A stretch of DNA of 64,000 bases from Albifimbria verrucaria (lineage: Eukaryota; Ascomycota; Sordariomycetes; Hypocreales; Stachybotryaceae), in contig JAHREC010000062.1 of NCBI GenBank assembly GCA_020081605.1, positions 930,001 to 994,000 on the forward strand, given 5' to 3'. How positions within the stretch are numbered: the first letter of the stretch is position 1; the number at the start of each line of letters is the position of its first letter. Below, one piece after another: positions 9,474 through 24,240 of the stretch. Below the pieces are notes generated by a model. That model saw only the letters and a list, made by a program, of their open reading frames with translations. It did not search any database and was not told the origin of the DNA. The translations under genes were made by a program, and so were the position numbers.

Positions 9474-11656
9474 ATGAGAACCAGGGAATCCAACCAGAAC
9501 AAACGGTACACCGCCCAGAAATACGACTTTGACGACAGCGATGACGAGGTCAAGGTTGCGTCGCGTCGCAGAGCTGCCAGCGACGACGACGACGACAATT
9601 TCGACGAGGGCGCCGCTGCTGCTGAGAGTCAAGGCGAGGACGATGATGTAGAGCAGTTCCCTCCGCCAGGCACCGCTCCCGGGTCGGACCTGGACTTGAG
9701 CGATGCAGATGCGCCAAAGGCGAGCAAAACTCCGCGGCGCCGCTCCAAGCCGGCCAGGGCTGCCGCTGCGAGATCTGCATCGCAGGCAACCGGCTATCTT
9801 GACATTGAACCGATGCCCACCGATGGTCATCCGCTGCGAGGGTATGCTGGGCCGTATGATAGGAGCTTCCGCGGACAGGTCCTTGTGAACTGCTGGTATG
9901 GTCCGGAGCAGGATCACATTGAGCTGATGCAGGACATGCTGTATCAGTGGCAGGACAGCACTGTCTTGCCTCCAAAGCCAATGGACGGCGCCATTGAGGA
10001 TACGCGCAGTCCTTGGGTACCCGGTTTCGCTGAGAAAGAGGCTCGTCTTGCTGAGTCCTGGTTAGATCGGATGAAGGGCCATATGTCTCAAGTCAATGCC
10101 TGGTCTACTCTTTCGGCAGAAGACTCATGGCCGTATCGCATGCCGTCACGGCAGCTTCCCGTGCTGCTAGGGCCCTATCCAGAACAGCTCGATGTCAAAT
10201 TCGCCCCCGGCGACGCATGCCCACTCTCGCAAACATGCATACCACTCAATCCGTCAGACCCAACAGCCAACATCCCTAAAGGATGGTTGTTAGATGCTGG
10301 TGGCCTAGTCATCAGCATGGATTGGGCTCCACGTCGGGTAGGCAACGCGACTCAGCTTCTCGCCCTTGCCGTGATACCGCATGCCGACCATGAACCGTAC
10401 GACTTTGAGGAAGAATCGACAAAACCAGACTTTGAGAGATTTGGTGTGGTGCAGCTGTGGGAGTTTATGGGCAAGAGGGGCAGCGATAACGTGGTCAGGC
10501 CTTCGGCGCAAAAACCAAAACTGAAGAAGACTCTGTGCTTCGATCACGGGAGGGCAAGGAGGGCGAGGTGGAGTCCGATCGGGGTTACTTGGCTGTTCTT
10601 TGTGGCGACGGAAATGTCTACATTGTACAGTCTGGTGAGGATGGTAACGGGGACTACGGTATGTTCACTGATCAAATCTTGCTAGTGTTACTGACTCGTA
10701 TACAGAGCTGATGAAAGAGCCCCTCGCAATGCTTGGGCTGCAAGGAGAAGATGCTGTCAAAGCTACAGCAATGGTGTGGATTAATGTGAACCGACTTGCG
10801 GTTGGTTACTATGATGGCTCGATTGCCCTGTGGTCCATCAACCCACAGCGTCTCCTATCGCGACATCCGGTTCATCACAATGCCATCGTCGACATTGTTT
10901 CCGGTTACCCGACGCTACCCTACGTGGTAGCCTCCACGCCCATCGGTGGAACGGCAAAAGTCGTCGACCTCCGCAGTCCTGGCTACGAGACTACTGCAGC
11001 TCAGTCCTTGCTAATTAATCCACAGCCAAACCTGCTCGGCTACAGCGATCACCTCTTGGGTTTCTTCTCCATCTTCCCTCATCCAACGCCCTCAACACCA
11101 TCGTCGGGTTTATGCACCATGCGTCGTTTCCGATGGTTCGCAGAATCTTCACTGGTGAAAGCTTCCTCACTTGTTTGGGTGCTGGGCGAACTCATCCCTT
11201 CCTGCTGGTTGGCATGGCTGACGGCTCGCTCTGGGCGCTCAACCCAATGGTTGAGCTGTTTACCTCGCGGCGTGACCCGTCAGACCGCCTCAAGATTTTC
11301 CAGCATGAGCACCGCCCTTCGACTCTGTTCCCGCCGGATTCTCCAGCTGCGGGTCGGGGTGCTTCGCGGATTCTTCAGGGCTTCGTGATGGAAAAGAACC
11401 ACAACCCGCGGACTGAGGTGAAGCCGGCAGGTAAAAGGCGAAGCCATCGAAGAAGGCTGGTAGTGCAGCTCCGGCAGCGGATGACAACGACGACGAGGCC
11501 GTCTCTCTTGATCCATCTAGAGGCGTGGTACATGAGCCGACGACGCGAATCACGATTGTGGAGTGGAACCCCAACGAGGAGTACGGTTGCTGGGCTGCGG
11601 CTGCGATGGCATCGGGACTTGTACGAGTGATGGATCTAGGACTGGAAAGGGAGTAA
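9474..11656 (+). CDS. RNA polymerase III transcription factor TFIIIC subunit, Tfc6/Sfc6-like WD protein
   Basis: A subunit of the TauB part of TFIIIC, which binds the B box of tRNA genes. The N-terminus has an acidic/basic disordered tail (residues 1-105, with runs of Asp and basic blocks). The beta-propeller region has GYAGPYDRSFRGQVLVNCWYGPEQ, GLVISMDWAP, FGVVQLWEF, LAVLCGDGNVYIV, RLAVGYYDGSIALWSI and NALNTIVGFMHHASFP. One intron at 10659-10705. Three single-base losses are inferred (between about 10540 and 10600, near 11087 in a C run, and near 11432). With these the product is 712 residues. The C-terminal text VEWNPNEEYGCWAAAAMASGLVRVMDLG closes the propeller. Assignment rests on the overall WD layout and remembered resemblance to fungal Tfc6. 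Confidence 0.8.
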
Positions 11657-11703
11657 TGCGAATAATGTGATACCCCAGGCATTTGCCATGAACGAACTCA
11701 ATC

Positions 11704-12778
11704 TTACAAGCACTGTGATCCCATAACCGTGTGGTGGTGATCGAACGCCTTGGCCATTCCGTACAGATGCGTTGCCGCGGCAAGGACGACAAACATATGG
11801 AAGATTTGGTGAGAACTGCCCCAGATGTCAAAAGACCCAGGCCAGCTTCTTTCCGGCCACCGTACCTGGTTTGCATGTCAGTAAGAGGAGATATCACACA
11901 TGTCAAAGAATAGCCATACTGCGTAGAGGACGGCTCCAAATATGTACATGACGCCATGTAAGAGGACCCAGCTGATGCTCATTCGGTCTTCCAGACCTTG
12001 GTAGCCGTAGAGTGTGATGCCATGGATTACGGGCACAACGCCTGACAACCCCAAGCCAATGAACATCAAGGCGCGGAAAGGCCGCAGTTCAGGAGTCCGG
12101 AACTTTTCTACCCAGGATACCACAGTACATCCAAGGCCTAGGGTACAAATCTTTCGTATGTTAGCAATGATAGGGGCCGGATTCCCTTGGGGAAACCTAC
12201 CAAAGTCAAGTATATCGTCAAGAGGTTGCGATCGCAGAAGAAGCCGTAGTACAGCGCCGGCACGTAACTGCCCACAATCAAGGCCACGATGCCCGTGTAG
12301 TCGAGCTTGTTTCCCCACTTGGCGACGGCGGGACTATGACTGACGAGCGCGTGGTATGTCGCACTCATGCCCAGGCACAGCACGGCACCACCGAAGAAAC
12401 AGGCGAAGACAAGGACGTCGTCGGGCCGCGCCGAGTCATAACGGGGGCGAACAACGGCGTAAGCGTAACACGACACACCAGCAGCGAGAATGGCGCCAAC
12501 AAGGTGTGACCAGATGTTGACAGACTCGTTGTGCATGTAAAAGAGAGAGCGCAGGGCATGCAGGTAGGATGCGCGCTCGCGGCGGTAGCCAGAGAGGATG
12601 TAGGCGTTATCACGGCGCCACGCGGGAGCTCATCCCAGAGCATGAGAAGTGTCTCCTCGACCTTGTTCTCGACGTTGTTCGCAGTGCTGAGGAGCGCTTC
12701 ACCGGCCGAGTGAGCCGATGAAGGTCGGCGTTGACGGAGGCCGTCGCCGACTTGGCGGTCCGGAGATGAGGTTGACAT
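11704..12778 (-). CDS. PAQR / haemolysin-III family seven-helix membrane receptor (adiponectin receptor-like, Izh type)
   Basis: An integral membrane protein related to yeast Izh proteins and adiponectin receptors, implicated in zinc and sterol/ceramide homeostasis. Motifs are [44 protein letters not shown] with the family Ser-x3-His, [23 protein letters not shown], and at the end [26 protein letters not shown] with the conserved HQxxH. Introns: 12138-12196 (GTTTCC donor; the nearby GTAGGT donor would not keep the frame) and 11866-11919. One base is lost near 12627. The corrected length is 320 residues. I chose the ATG at 12778 (MSTSSPDRQ); an in-frame ATG at 12802 is possible. Confidence 0.88.
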
Positions 12779-13416
12779 GGCTGCAAGACTCAATGGAAAC
12801 AATATATAAACATAAGTTGATTAATGGTATATATGAAAATGAGATGGCGAGTCTGAGTCCGGCGGTCTTTGGTGTTCTTTTACAACGTCGGGCCTCTCGG
12901 CTGGGTGCCGTTTTGTTGGGAACCGGTGAGAGTGAAGCCGAGTGGCGGGTCCGAGGCGCATGTGGATTGATATGGCCCACTGTAAAAGACCCTTGGAAGA
13001 GACGGCGTTTACACGTGGGAAATTGGGGCAGTATGGGGTGTTGGGGAGGATTGACGACGAGACGGTAGAGGTAAACGTTTTAACGAGAGTTGTCAGGTGT
13101 AAGTGCTGGACAGGCCGTGTCGATGTGATACTGTTAAGCCCGCAATCACGAGTTGAGCATTTTGCCCCGCCACGAACAGAGCAAGGGTCTGGAACATGGG
13201 ATGCAAAAAAAGCCCAACAATCTTCACATGCAACCGACGGGACATCCATCTGGCTGGAGGACATATATTCGTATCTCGTGAGTGGAAGCGCATCACAGGC
13301 TCGCACTATATCGTCTAAACCAGAAGCGAAAAAGCCTTGCGCAGAACAGCAGTGTCCTCCCATCCCATGCAGGCATCGTGCGACGCCGAGTTCCCAGACG
13401 CATGCGCGCCTCCCGT
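12779..13416. other. Intergenic between PAQR promoter and TMA7 3' end
   Basis: About 640 bases. Several overlapping open frames on both strands lack domains and are not supported as genes. The promoter of the PAQR gene and the 3' UTR of TMA7 must lie here. Confidence 0.45.
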
Positions 13417-13776
13417 CTATTTCTTGCCGCTCTTCTTGATGCCCTGAGTACCAGTGTTCAGAGGGCCCTTGCCACCGGCCTTGGCGGCCATCTCCTTGCG
13501 AGCCTTCTCCTCTGTAACCAAAGGTCAAGTCAGTACGTGATCGCGCCGCGGGGTCGGAGGGGATCGGGTCGAGTCGTACCAGCGCGCTTCTTCTCGAGGT
13601 AAGCCAGATCGTCCTCGTCGAGGTCCTTGGCGGCCTTCTTGGCCTGCTTCAAGGGCTTGACCTTGCCGCCTGTTGCGTCGAGATTTTCCTGTCAGCGAAA
13701 CGAGAGCGTGGAGGTGGGGAGGGGCTGCGGCAGTATTTCAGCGCGGAGACGGACCTTCTCGGTTGGCACCACCCAT
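13417..13776 (-). CDS. tma7: Translation machinery associated protein TMA7 (CCDC72 family)
   Basis: A tiny conserved ribosome-associated protein of 68 residues, too split to appear as one open frame. Exons are 13776-13755, 13669-13580 and 13511-13417, with introns 13670-13754 and 13512-13579. The spliced protein reads MGGANREGGKVKPLKQAKK at the start, then DLDEDDLAYLEKKRAEEKAR, and ends GPLNTGTQGIKKSGKK, which matches the family along its whole length. The first acceptor must be CAACAG at 13670-13675, not the earlier CTGACAG, because only the former keeps the frame and the GGKVKPLK motif. The protein is highly charged and helical. No frame break. Confidence 0.95.
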
Positions 13777-14517
13777 TTTGTCTGAGTTGAGGAGTAGAGA
13801 GACGACGGGAGAAAAGAAAAAGAATGTGTCGAGCAGAGGATCGGAAAATGTGGTCGCGGTGCTGAGTCGCAACAAGGTGAGGTCTGGAGGGTCAAAAGTC
13901 GCCGCTACTGAGGCTCGTGGGCGGTGAGAATTTGAGTGGCAGATAAAGAGGCGCATGGCTCCAAGCGGCTTAGGCGTGATTATCTAATGCGATTCTGTCT
14001 GTTGCCATGTCTGATAATCTGATTAGGCATAGTCGCATAAGCCAACTCTGCTTATCTAATGCGTCTCTCCCCATGCCATGTCTTGTCTGATTAGGCAAAG
14101 GCCAGGCAAAAAGACCGGCCTCACACGACCTGGGGATCCACTTTTGCTTTAGCATCCGGATCAGGATTCAGACCTACGTCAAACTCGTCGAGATAATTCC
14201 CCAGAACCTCCACTCCGCAACGACAACGACAACCCTTCTCCTCCCCGCCCACGCCCGGCTCTTGTTTGCGATCTGCGCCTGGGCTCCTATACTCTACATC
14301 TCTTGTGCTTAGGAAATCATTCGTGGTTTCCTGCTTCCGACCCATACCTCTCCCGTTCCTCCGCAGCCCGCACATGATCTGAGGACGAGTCAACGCTGTG
14401 TTCCGGTTGGACTCTATTCCTGCTCACGAGCCGCATGCCCAAGTTCTTTCTGCTGACCTGTTCTTCCGTTGCTCTTCAAAGGATCCTGCCGGCGGATCTG
14501 CAGCGTGTCGTGTCAAG
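13777..14517. promoter_or_regulatory. Divergent promoter region TMA7 / PRP4 kinase
   Basis: A head-to-head intergenic region of about 740 bases between two housekeeping genes. It contains a diverged direct repeat (listed separately) and a CT-rich tract at about 14180-14360 close to the kinase start. An in-frame ATG at 14398 lies 40 codons upstream of the chosen kinase start and could be an alternative start. Confidence 0.5.
13980..14100. repeat. Diverged direct repeat, about 50 bases, two copies
   Basis: Copy 1 at 13980-14032 and copy 2 at 14052-14100 share TTATCTAATGCG, then GCCATGTCT, then GTCTGATTAGGCA or a near form. They differ by short gaps. The start-to-start distance is 72 bases. It lies in the TMA7/PRP4 promoter; GATTAG/CTAAT words recur in both copies. 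Confidence 0.7.
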
Positions 14518-17683
<3,166 letters not shown>

Positions 17684-20600
17684 GAGAGGATCAGGAAGTG
17701 CTTAGGCACATGGCTTGATCAGAGGCCGCCAAAGAATGGATGGCGGTGTGTATCGAGGGCTGGATCATCCTCAACCGGGTATGCACAAGAGACGGGTCAA
17801 GGCGTTATGGGTTACAGTGATGGGGCCGTTCAGATTGGGGTTTATCGTTCCGCAAGGACGAGTTACATGCGATCCAAAGTTAGATATTGATCAATCCACA
17901 TATTACTATCAAATAGGAAATGTATTATTCTCACGAAATAGACGGCAGACCTGATGCTACCGTGCCCGCATGATGCTTGGCTGTGCCGTTGCATGCTACA
18001 TCTGACCATGCCTTTCCGAAGCGCGCGCACATGGACTCCCATCTCAGCCGTCTGGACCGGGCCCAGGCCCAACCGCCGAGGGCAGTCTGCAGTTACGCCA
18101 CAGGCAGTCTGGGGTACTACGGTAACATTATGATTTCCTTGGGTGCGACGTGACGATGCAGATGAGAATTGAGGAAGACCGGACCACGCCATGGAGGCAA
18201 ACAATGGAAGCACGCCTACGAATATGGAAACATGGTGATACTACTACACACCCTGTGGCCAGCGATGGGCCGTTTCCCGGATGTTTTGAACAGGATTGGC
18301 TCCACAAACAGGCGATATCAATATCAGATCTCAAAAGCGCTCAGCCACGGTCGAGGACTCTCCCTCCTCCATGTCGCAACCGGCATCCACAGCCCTCGGC
18401 ACAAGCAGTGCGCCCGTGCGTGCAACATGAGAAGGCAAGGTCGCAACCTGCATGTGTTCTTCCGAGCCAGGCCTGTCTGGCCCATCTCACACACGGGGAG
18501 GTGCAGTGCCAGAGACATGCATTGCTTTCCGCTGAGCAGCCGCTGACGGAGGAGGAGGCGTGCCACGGATGCAGAGCAGGAAGCCCGGAGGGGCCAGCTG
18601 GAGTTGCGTCGGTTGGTGGAGAAGGCAACAGTTTGATTGATTGTTTTCTCTGTTGTTTTTGCCCTTTCTGCATACATGCACAGGGCAGGGTAGCGTAGGC
18701 GACAAGGCTTGAATCAGCGTCTTGCAGAAAAGTGTTGATGTTTAAGGTTGTTGGAATGGAGTCTGGTTGCTATGAATAGACGGGCGCTTGCGGGACAATC
18801 ACTGCAGGTTCGGGGAAAATGAAATGCCTGCACTGGGTCCAGACATGGGGCTCTTACTCATAGACGTGCGTTTGATGTTTTGGGGCCTCAGGTCTTGGCC
18901 TTTGGTCTTGGCCTTTGGAAGAGCCGGTCCACCGGCGTCAGCCAGGATTGCGTGCAGTGGAGCGGCATCCGCGCAGGCCAGGCGGGTTAGTTACCGGCAG
19001 AGTAAGGTGTCTTGCTTTCTCGACGACGAGAGGAATGTGCAGGAAGTTGGGGCGGTTTGGTCTGATACCCGGGTCATACAACCGGGCTTACACGGAGGCA
19101 TAAGCAACGGCGAATACCCGGTTTGAAGAGGTGTAAGAGCAACGCTGCTGGGCAAAACAATGACTAGATGATTATTCCCTTTACGGGAAGGCCAACTCAG
19201 TAAACGCTGAGTAGACTCGAGACTCTTGCATGGCTGCATAAACATTGCAGTACGTTATCCAGCGGCGCTTCTCGGAACCTGAAACGCATGTCGAACGAGA
19301 TGCCAGACCGTAAGCCTCTGGCTGGGGCCGGCTTCTGTTGCCCTAAAGCGGATGGTGGTGAACAGGAGTTGCAGGCCAGCCTCACCGAGCCGGGGGGCTT
19401 CTTCCACTTGACTTGCCTTGTGCACAATTCATGACAGGGCAGGGTATGCTTGTAGGACTAAAGGGATTTGCAGAAAAGGGAAAGTCGGGGAGAGCATTGA
19501 GAGAGACTACGTGAGCGAGGGCGTGATGCTGGCCCGTGTGTTGGACTTGTGCAGCAACTTGCTCGCCTCGTTTGTTTGTTTGCTTTGCTTTATTACGGGA
19601 CGATATGCACAAAAGCCCTTTGTGATGCAAGCATTACGGGGCCCCCAACCCAGCGTGACCACGGAAGCGTGAGCATGAATTGATGGCCAGGGTCTTCTCG
19701 CGCTTTCGGGGTCCTCAGCCCCAGCACGAACTAGGCGTCACGCATTACTGGATAGCCAAGGCGGGGGCAAGCATCTTCGCTGCTGAGCATCTCGATACAG
19801 TAGCAAGTCATGCTGCTCAGTATGAGTACAGTTTTGGTTTCCGCTGGGGTATCCTGACGTTGGAAAGTGGCTGTTCCCCTGCATAACGCTGCTCGCTTGG
19901 AGCAAGACGGCCATGATAGGACAAACCATGGCCGATCGTAGACTGGACAAAGTGTGGGGTTCTAGGGAAACATTCTGGAGGTCTCTGTTGGATGGTGTGC
20001 TTCGGCATTACTCTGGGAGTTTGGGGTTTACTACATTGTGAGTCTCGAGATGGGACTGATCGTCGACGCTTACTGCGTCATGATGGGCGTCATGATGAGC
20101 GGTGGATGCTTTGTGGTCAACCCCAACTGGCTACACGGGAGTCTATGCGTTTTTCCTGCCCGCACGACGATCTGATGATGTCGTAGCTGTAACACGCGAG
20201 GAGAGCGTCGAGTTACCAGGATAGGAAGTTGATGATGGTTTCCGATGTTGTAGATTGTTAGCCGGTGTGGGTAAAGTAAGCCCGGAGCATTGCGATCGTC
20301 CGTGGGGTGGACGGGCGCTGCTACGCAATTCTACGTCACAGGCCAATCGATCTGTGTTCACATATCGCGGGCGAGGCTGTCGATAGACATCCGTCTGACA
20401 CAATCTAGACTCCCTGGAGCGAGGGATTTCGGTATGGGAACAATTCCCGAGCCTGGCCCTATTCGGTCCGGAGGTTCAGGCTGGTTCAGCTATGGATTAA
20501 ACGAGCAAAAATGCAGAATTGATTATTGAGGAGCAGAAAAAGAAAGAAAAGAATGGATGCCTGATCTGTCGTTTCAGCTACAATGCCCGCTGGTTCCTAT

Positions 20601-21863
20601 GCATGTGGATCGGCTAAAGGGATTGTATCAAAGCAAGGCGAAACCAACGGGTCTGGCGTCAAAGGGCAGAAAAAGTAATCTAGGCTGACAATGAGTCACT
20701 TTGCGCTTTGGACATTTCCTCGTCTAGATTGTCCCGAGGCCAACGGCTGCATCGAGAAAATTCTTCTCGTCAGCAGCCCTACAAGCAACCCGCCTAGCCT
20801 GTCAGGCGGTGGCAATCCCATCGTGATCCTCTTTGATGCCTAGGAGGAGCCTGTTCATGCCATTCGCCTCTTCGGACTCCGCGCGTCGGCGTGTCGGAGG
20901 CAAGAGTGGAGGCCGGGAGAGGGAGCTGTGCCACATGGGTACGTACGTGTGTGCATGAACAGGATCGAGGGAGGGAAGCCATTCACATCGTCTTGATTGA
21001 TGATGACTCTGCGTGTTGGGCGTGTGACCCCGGGACGGGGACTCGGCGTGCAACGCTCCTTCAAGACAATCTGCCAACGTTATGCGTCATGATGGGCATC
21101 GCAGGAAGGGATATCTGCATCAAGCGTAATCTGTAGGGAGAGGCCAAGCTAAAGGAAGAAGCACGGCCGAAGTGTTCTCGACTTAGAAGGGATCCACAGG
21201 GTTTGTTCTGCCTCTGCCTCTGCGAAACGGTTCCAGGGTCCAGTCTTGGGGGAAGGCCACGTCTCAATCAGCCGCCCCGGGATCATGGTTATGGATCCCT
21301 GGGAACCTACAGAACCCGCTGCGGGCTGACCGAGGCGAGGGCAGCGTCCGGCAACACGCGGGATACGCCGCTCCAGGGTAGGATGGGTGGTCGTGTGACG
21401 AGCGGGCATGAGGTTTTACGGGAAAAGGAAGAGGGTCTAAGACAGTTGGATTATGCGGTTCACCGGGGAGGATCCGGAATCTTCTGTGGGATGGTGGAAT
21501 TGTCTCGCGTAAGGACGTGGGAAGAGTTGGCATGTTGGGGCCTTGTGACAGCCAACCCTTGCTTCCCACGCATGATGTTGACTTACACATTGTTTGGAAG
21601 AAAAAGTACAATGTGTCTGTGATGATCGAATGCTAAGCCCCCGTCCAAGACAGCAACCAATACCCGCGCGACAGAACAGGGCAGACACGACTGAACACTC
21701 ATGGTTCTAGACAGTTGCTGGTGTGAAGAACGTGCTGCGCCCGAGATTAAGCTGTTCCGAAACAGATCGGCGTGCCATTAAACGGTTCCCTCCGGGCCTG
21801 TCGTAGAGCCCCATCCCGGATGATGGCACCTGAAGGACCTATACGGCCAACCGTAAGCCTTAC
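17684..21863. other. Gene-poor region, left part
   Basis: About 4.2 kb with short open frames on both strands, none with a domain, codon pattern or splice structure I could support. GC is moderate and there is no sign of transposon ends. It could hold long UTRs, non-coding RNA or a distal regulatory region for neighbouring genes. Confidence 0.4.
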
Positions 21864-22331
21864 TCACTCCCTTGGTAGGCTCGATGCAGCGCGTGTTGTC
21901 TGGGAATGAAAGATTGGGGAAGTCCTGCCGTCGCACGCGCTGCCCTCGAAGCCCGTGCAGAGGAGGTGGTTGTCAGCTGCGATGTACTCGTCGTACACGC
22001 GCATCGAGATGGCAGGGCGCGAGATGCGGTGGCATGTTCCGTCGCGCACGCCCTGGCGCCGGAAGAGCGTGCAGTACTGACGTTTGTGACGGTCGCACGG
22101 GCAATCCGAGTTGATGACTGTGTAATTGTAGCTGGTGCTGTCAAAGGATGCCGGCGGGGAGGAGACGCCGGCGGTTTGTGCTGTGGACAGGGCTGCTAGG
22201 ATAGGGACTGCCTCTGCTGGGACGTTGTTTGCCATGGGAATGCCCGGAGGGACCTGCTCTGAGGCCGGGGCGGCGAGGGCAGCGGTCATGCCGAGGGCGA
22301 GGTTGGCGAGGATCTTGGGGACGTGCATCAT
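21864..22331 (-). CDS. Small secreted cysteine-containing protein, candidate effector, unknown function
   Basis: About 155 residues starting MMHVPKILANLALGMTAALAAP, a clear signal peptide with cleavage near residue 21. The mature part has Cys in DCPCDRH, QYC, GTC, LLC and SAC. Near 21931 the text shifts: in the adjacent frame it continues DFPNLSFPDNTRCIEPTKG, giving a seventh Cys, and then meets a possible GTGAGT donor near 21866. A lost G and a further exon are therefore likely, so the C-terminus given here is provisional. The gene is isolated in a 12-kb gene-poor block, a common setting for fungal effectors. I do not recognise the family. Confidence 0.6.
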   Translation of the reverse strand: MMHVPKILANLALGMTAALAAPASEQVPPGIPMANNVPAEAVPILAALSTAQTAGVSSPPASFDSTSYNYTVINSDCPCDRHKRQYCTLFRRQGVRDGTCHRISRPAISMRVYDEYIAADNHLLCTGFEGSACDGRTSPIFHSQTTRAASSLPRE

Positions 22332-24213
22332 GTTAGGAGTTTATGCGTGGAAGTGCTTTGAAACGCCTCTACTCCTACGATATCGAGAATGGCTCAGAGA
22401 ATACATAATTGATAGCATTGATTTCGTCTTCAATTAATTATTCATTGCAAGTAACATAACTTCGCTTGATGAGTGACCTACCTTGCTGGCCTTGGTGGTT
22501 CCATCCTGCTTGGCTCAACCTACCCTGATTGCCTGGCAGATGGTTTCTGCGGCCATACAGGTATCTCATCAACGCGTAGTCCAGATAGTTCGATTGCAGC
22601 CTACTCCTCAACAATGCCATGAACTAACACCAAAGTTTTGTGCCCAAATATTTACATCAATTAACCGTCACTCACATGCGATGGCACCAGCACTTGGCGA
22701 ACGTTGTTCACGATGTAAGCCGGGATCCGGGGTGGGGCTCGGAGCTGACGGCGGGCTGCACCGCCGTCTAGTTCGGAGTGCGCCGTCCTTCCTAATTCGC
22801 GCCCCTCATGAAACGAGGCTCAAGATATCTTTACCGTGGCGTCATGGTAGCTGAGAGGTGATCTGACAAATGCACGGGATCTGGACGACTCATCCACCCG
22901 GCGGCGCTGGGCCCCGCGCGCGCCACGAGCTCCGTGTCACCTTGGCGATGGCTTCTGACCTTGAAGGGAGAGAACTTTCTAGTTTCCTCGCACCAGCCTG
23001 ATTAGGGAAACAAATCGGGAAAGTATGCGAGCACCGGACGGGGGCGCAAAAGCCAATAGACATACATGGTCTTTGAGAAAACCGGTCCTGGAGAGGGAGG
23101 GCTTGCATGGCTGAGAAACGGGAAGGGAAAATGGGGCCAACCACGGAGAACATTGGCCGATTGAGGCGTCAAGGACCTGGCAGTCACTTGTGTGGCTTGG
23201 ACAGTAACAAGATTTCAGCGCGAGCGTGCTGGTCTACAGTGGTCTAGACGCCGCCCACAGCCAACGTCGCTTGGTAGGCTGGGTAGGCTGGGCCAACTAT
23301 TGGGCTCGTGATGTGTAATAAGCAGGCGGCCACGGCAAGCGGCATGGCACATCGAGGAAAGGGCCGGCGCGTTGGTCATCTGGTGTGTGCCATGGATCCG
23401 ATGGGTTCGGGCTGGCCAGCCGTCGTTGTCTCGGCGTGCTGTAGGCTTCCTTGGTCATTGACAAATAGGAGCTGGCGGGCGAGGAATAAGGTAGGGGAGG
23501 TGGGGAGGGCTCTATGCTGGCGGACCAGGAGTCGCCACCATTTGCAATAGCCAGCGAGGCGCCCACTGGTCGGCTACTTCTGCTTGGGGAGATTACTCGG
23601 TGTGAAGGGCAGGACGTGTTGGTTGTGTGGGTGGTGTCGGCATGCAATGCAACGCTCGACCTGCGAGGCATCTGCGGCGACATCCCCATCAGCAGACATT
23701 TCCTGTTCAAACATTCGATGAGAGATCGAAATCAGGTTGTATTACTCTTTACTCTGCACCCAGGGGGATGATGGATGCTTCAGGATCTGTCGACGGCAGG
23801 TCCGGTGCAGTCCAGCCGTCAGAAATCAGCAGCATATGGTCCGGCTGATTGCCTTTCGCTAACAACTGCCGATGGGACCATCTCTTACCTCGTGCAGGCC
23901 ATGGGCTTTCTCAAACAAGTCTCTACTGGACATTGCGTTTGAACAGTGTCTGGGCATTCAGACGGCGCGGCGACCATGGCACACACGGGCAATCAAACAA
24001 GGGGGACCACAGGCGGTAGGGGGTGGGCAGGGGAGGGAGGGAGGCAAGCAAGGGCGTCATGGCCACATGTTCTCCTCGATTTAGGACGCTGGCCCGGGCG
24101 TTCTAGATGAGCTCAGGATAAGCGGTACTCCCGGCGTGCTAACTCACTAAACTAACAAACTACTGTAAAGGCCAGGGTGGCACGGAGTTGGCTGTTTTGG
24201 CATCGCGATGGGC

Positions 24214-24240
24214 AGGACAGGACAGGACAGGACAGGACAG
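24214..24240 (+). repeat. Microsatellite, five copies of AGGAC
   Basis: Five uninterrupted copies of a 5-base unit followed by AG, in the gene-poor block. Read directly. Confidence 0.9.
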
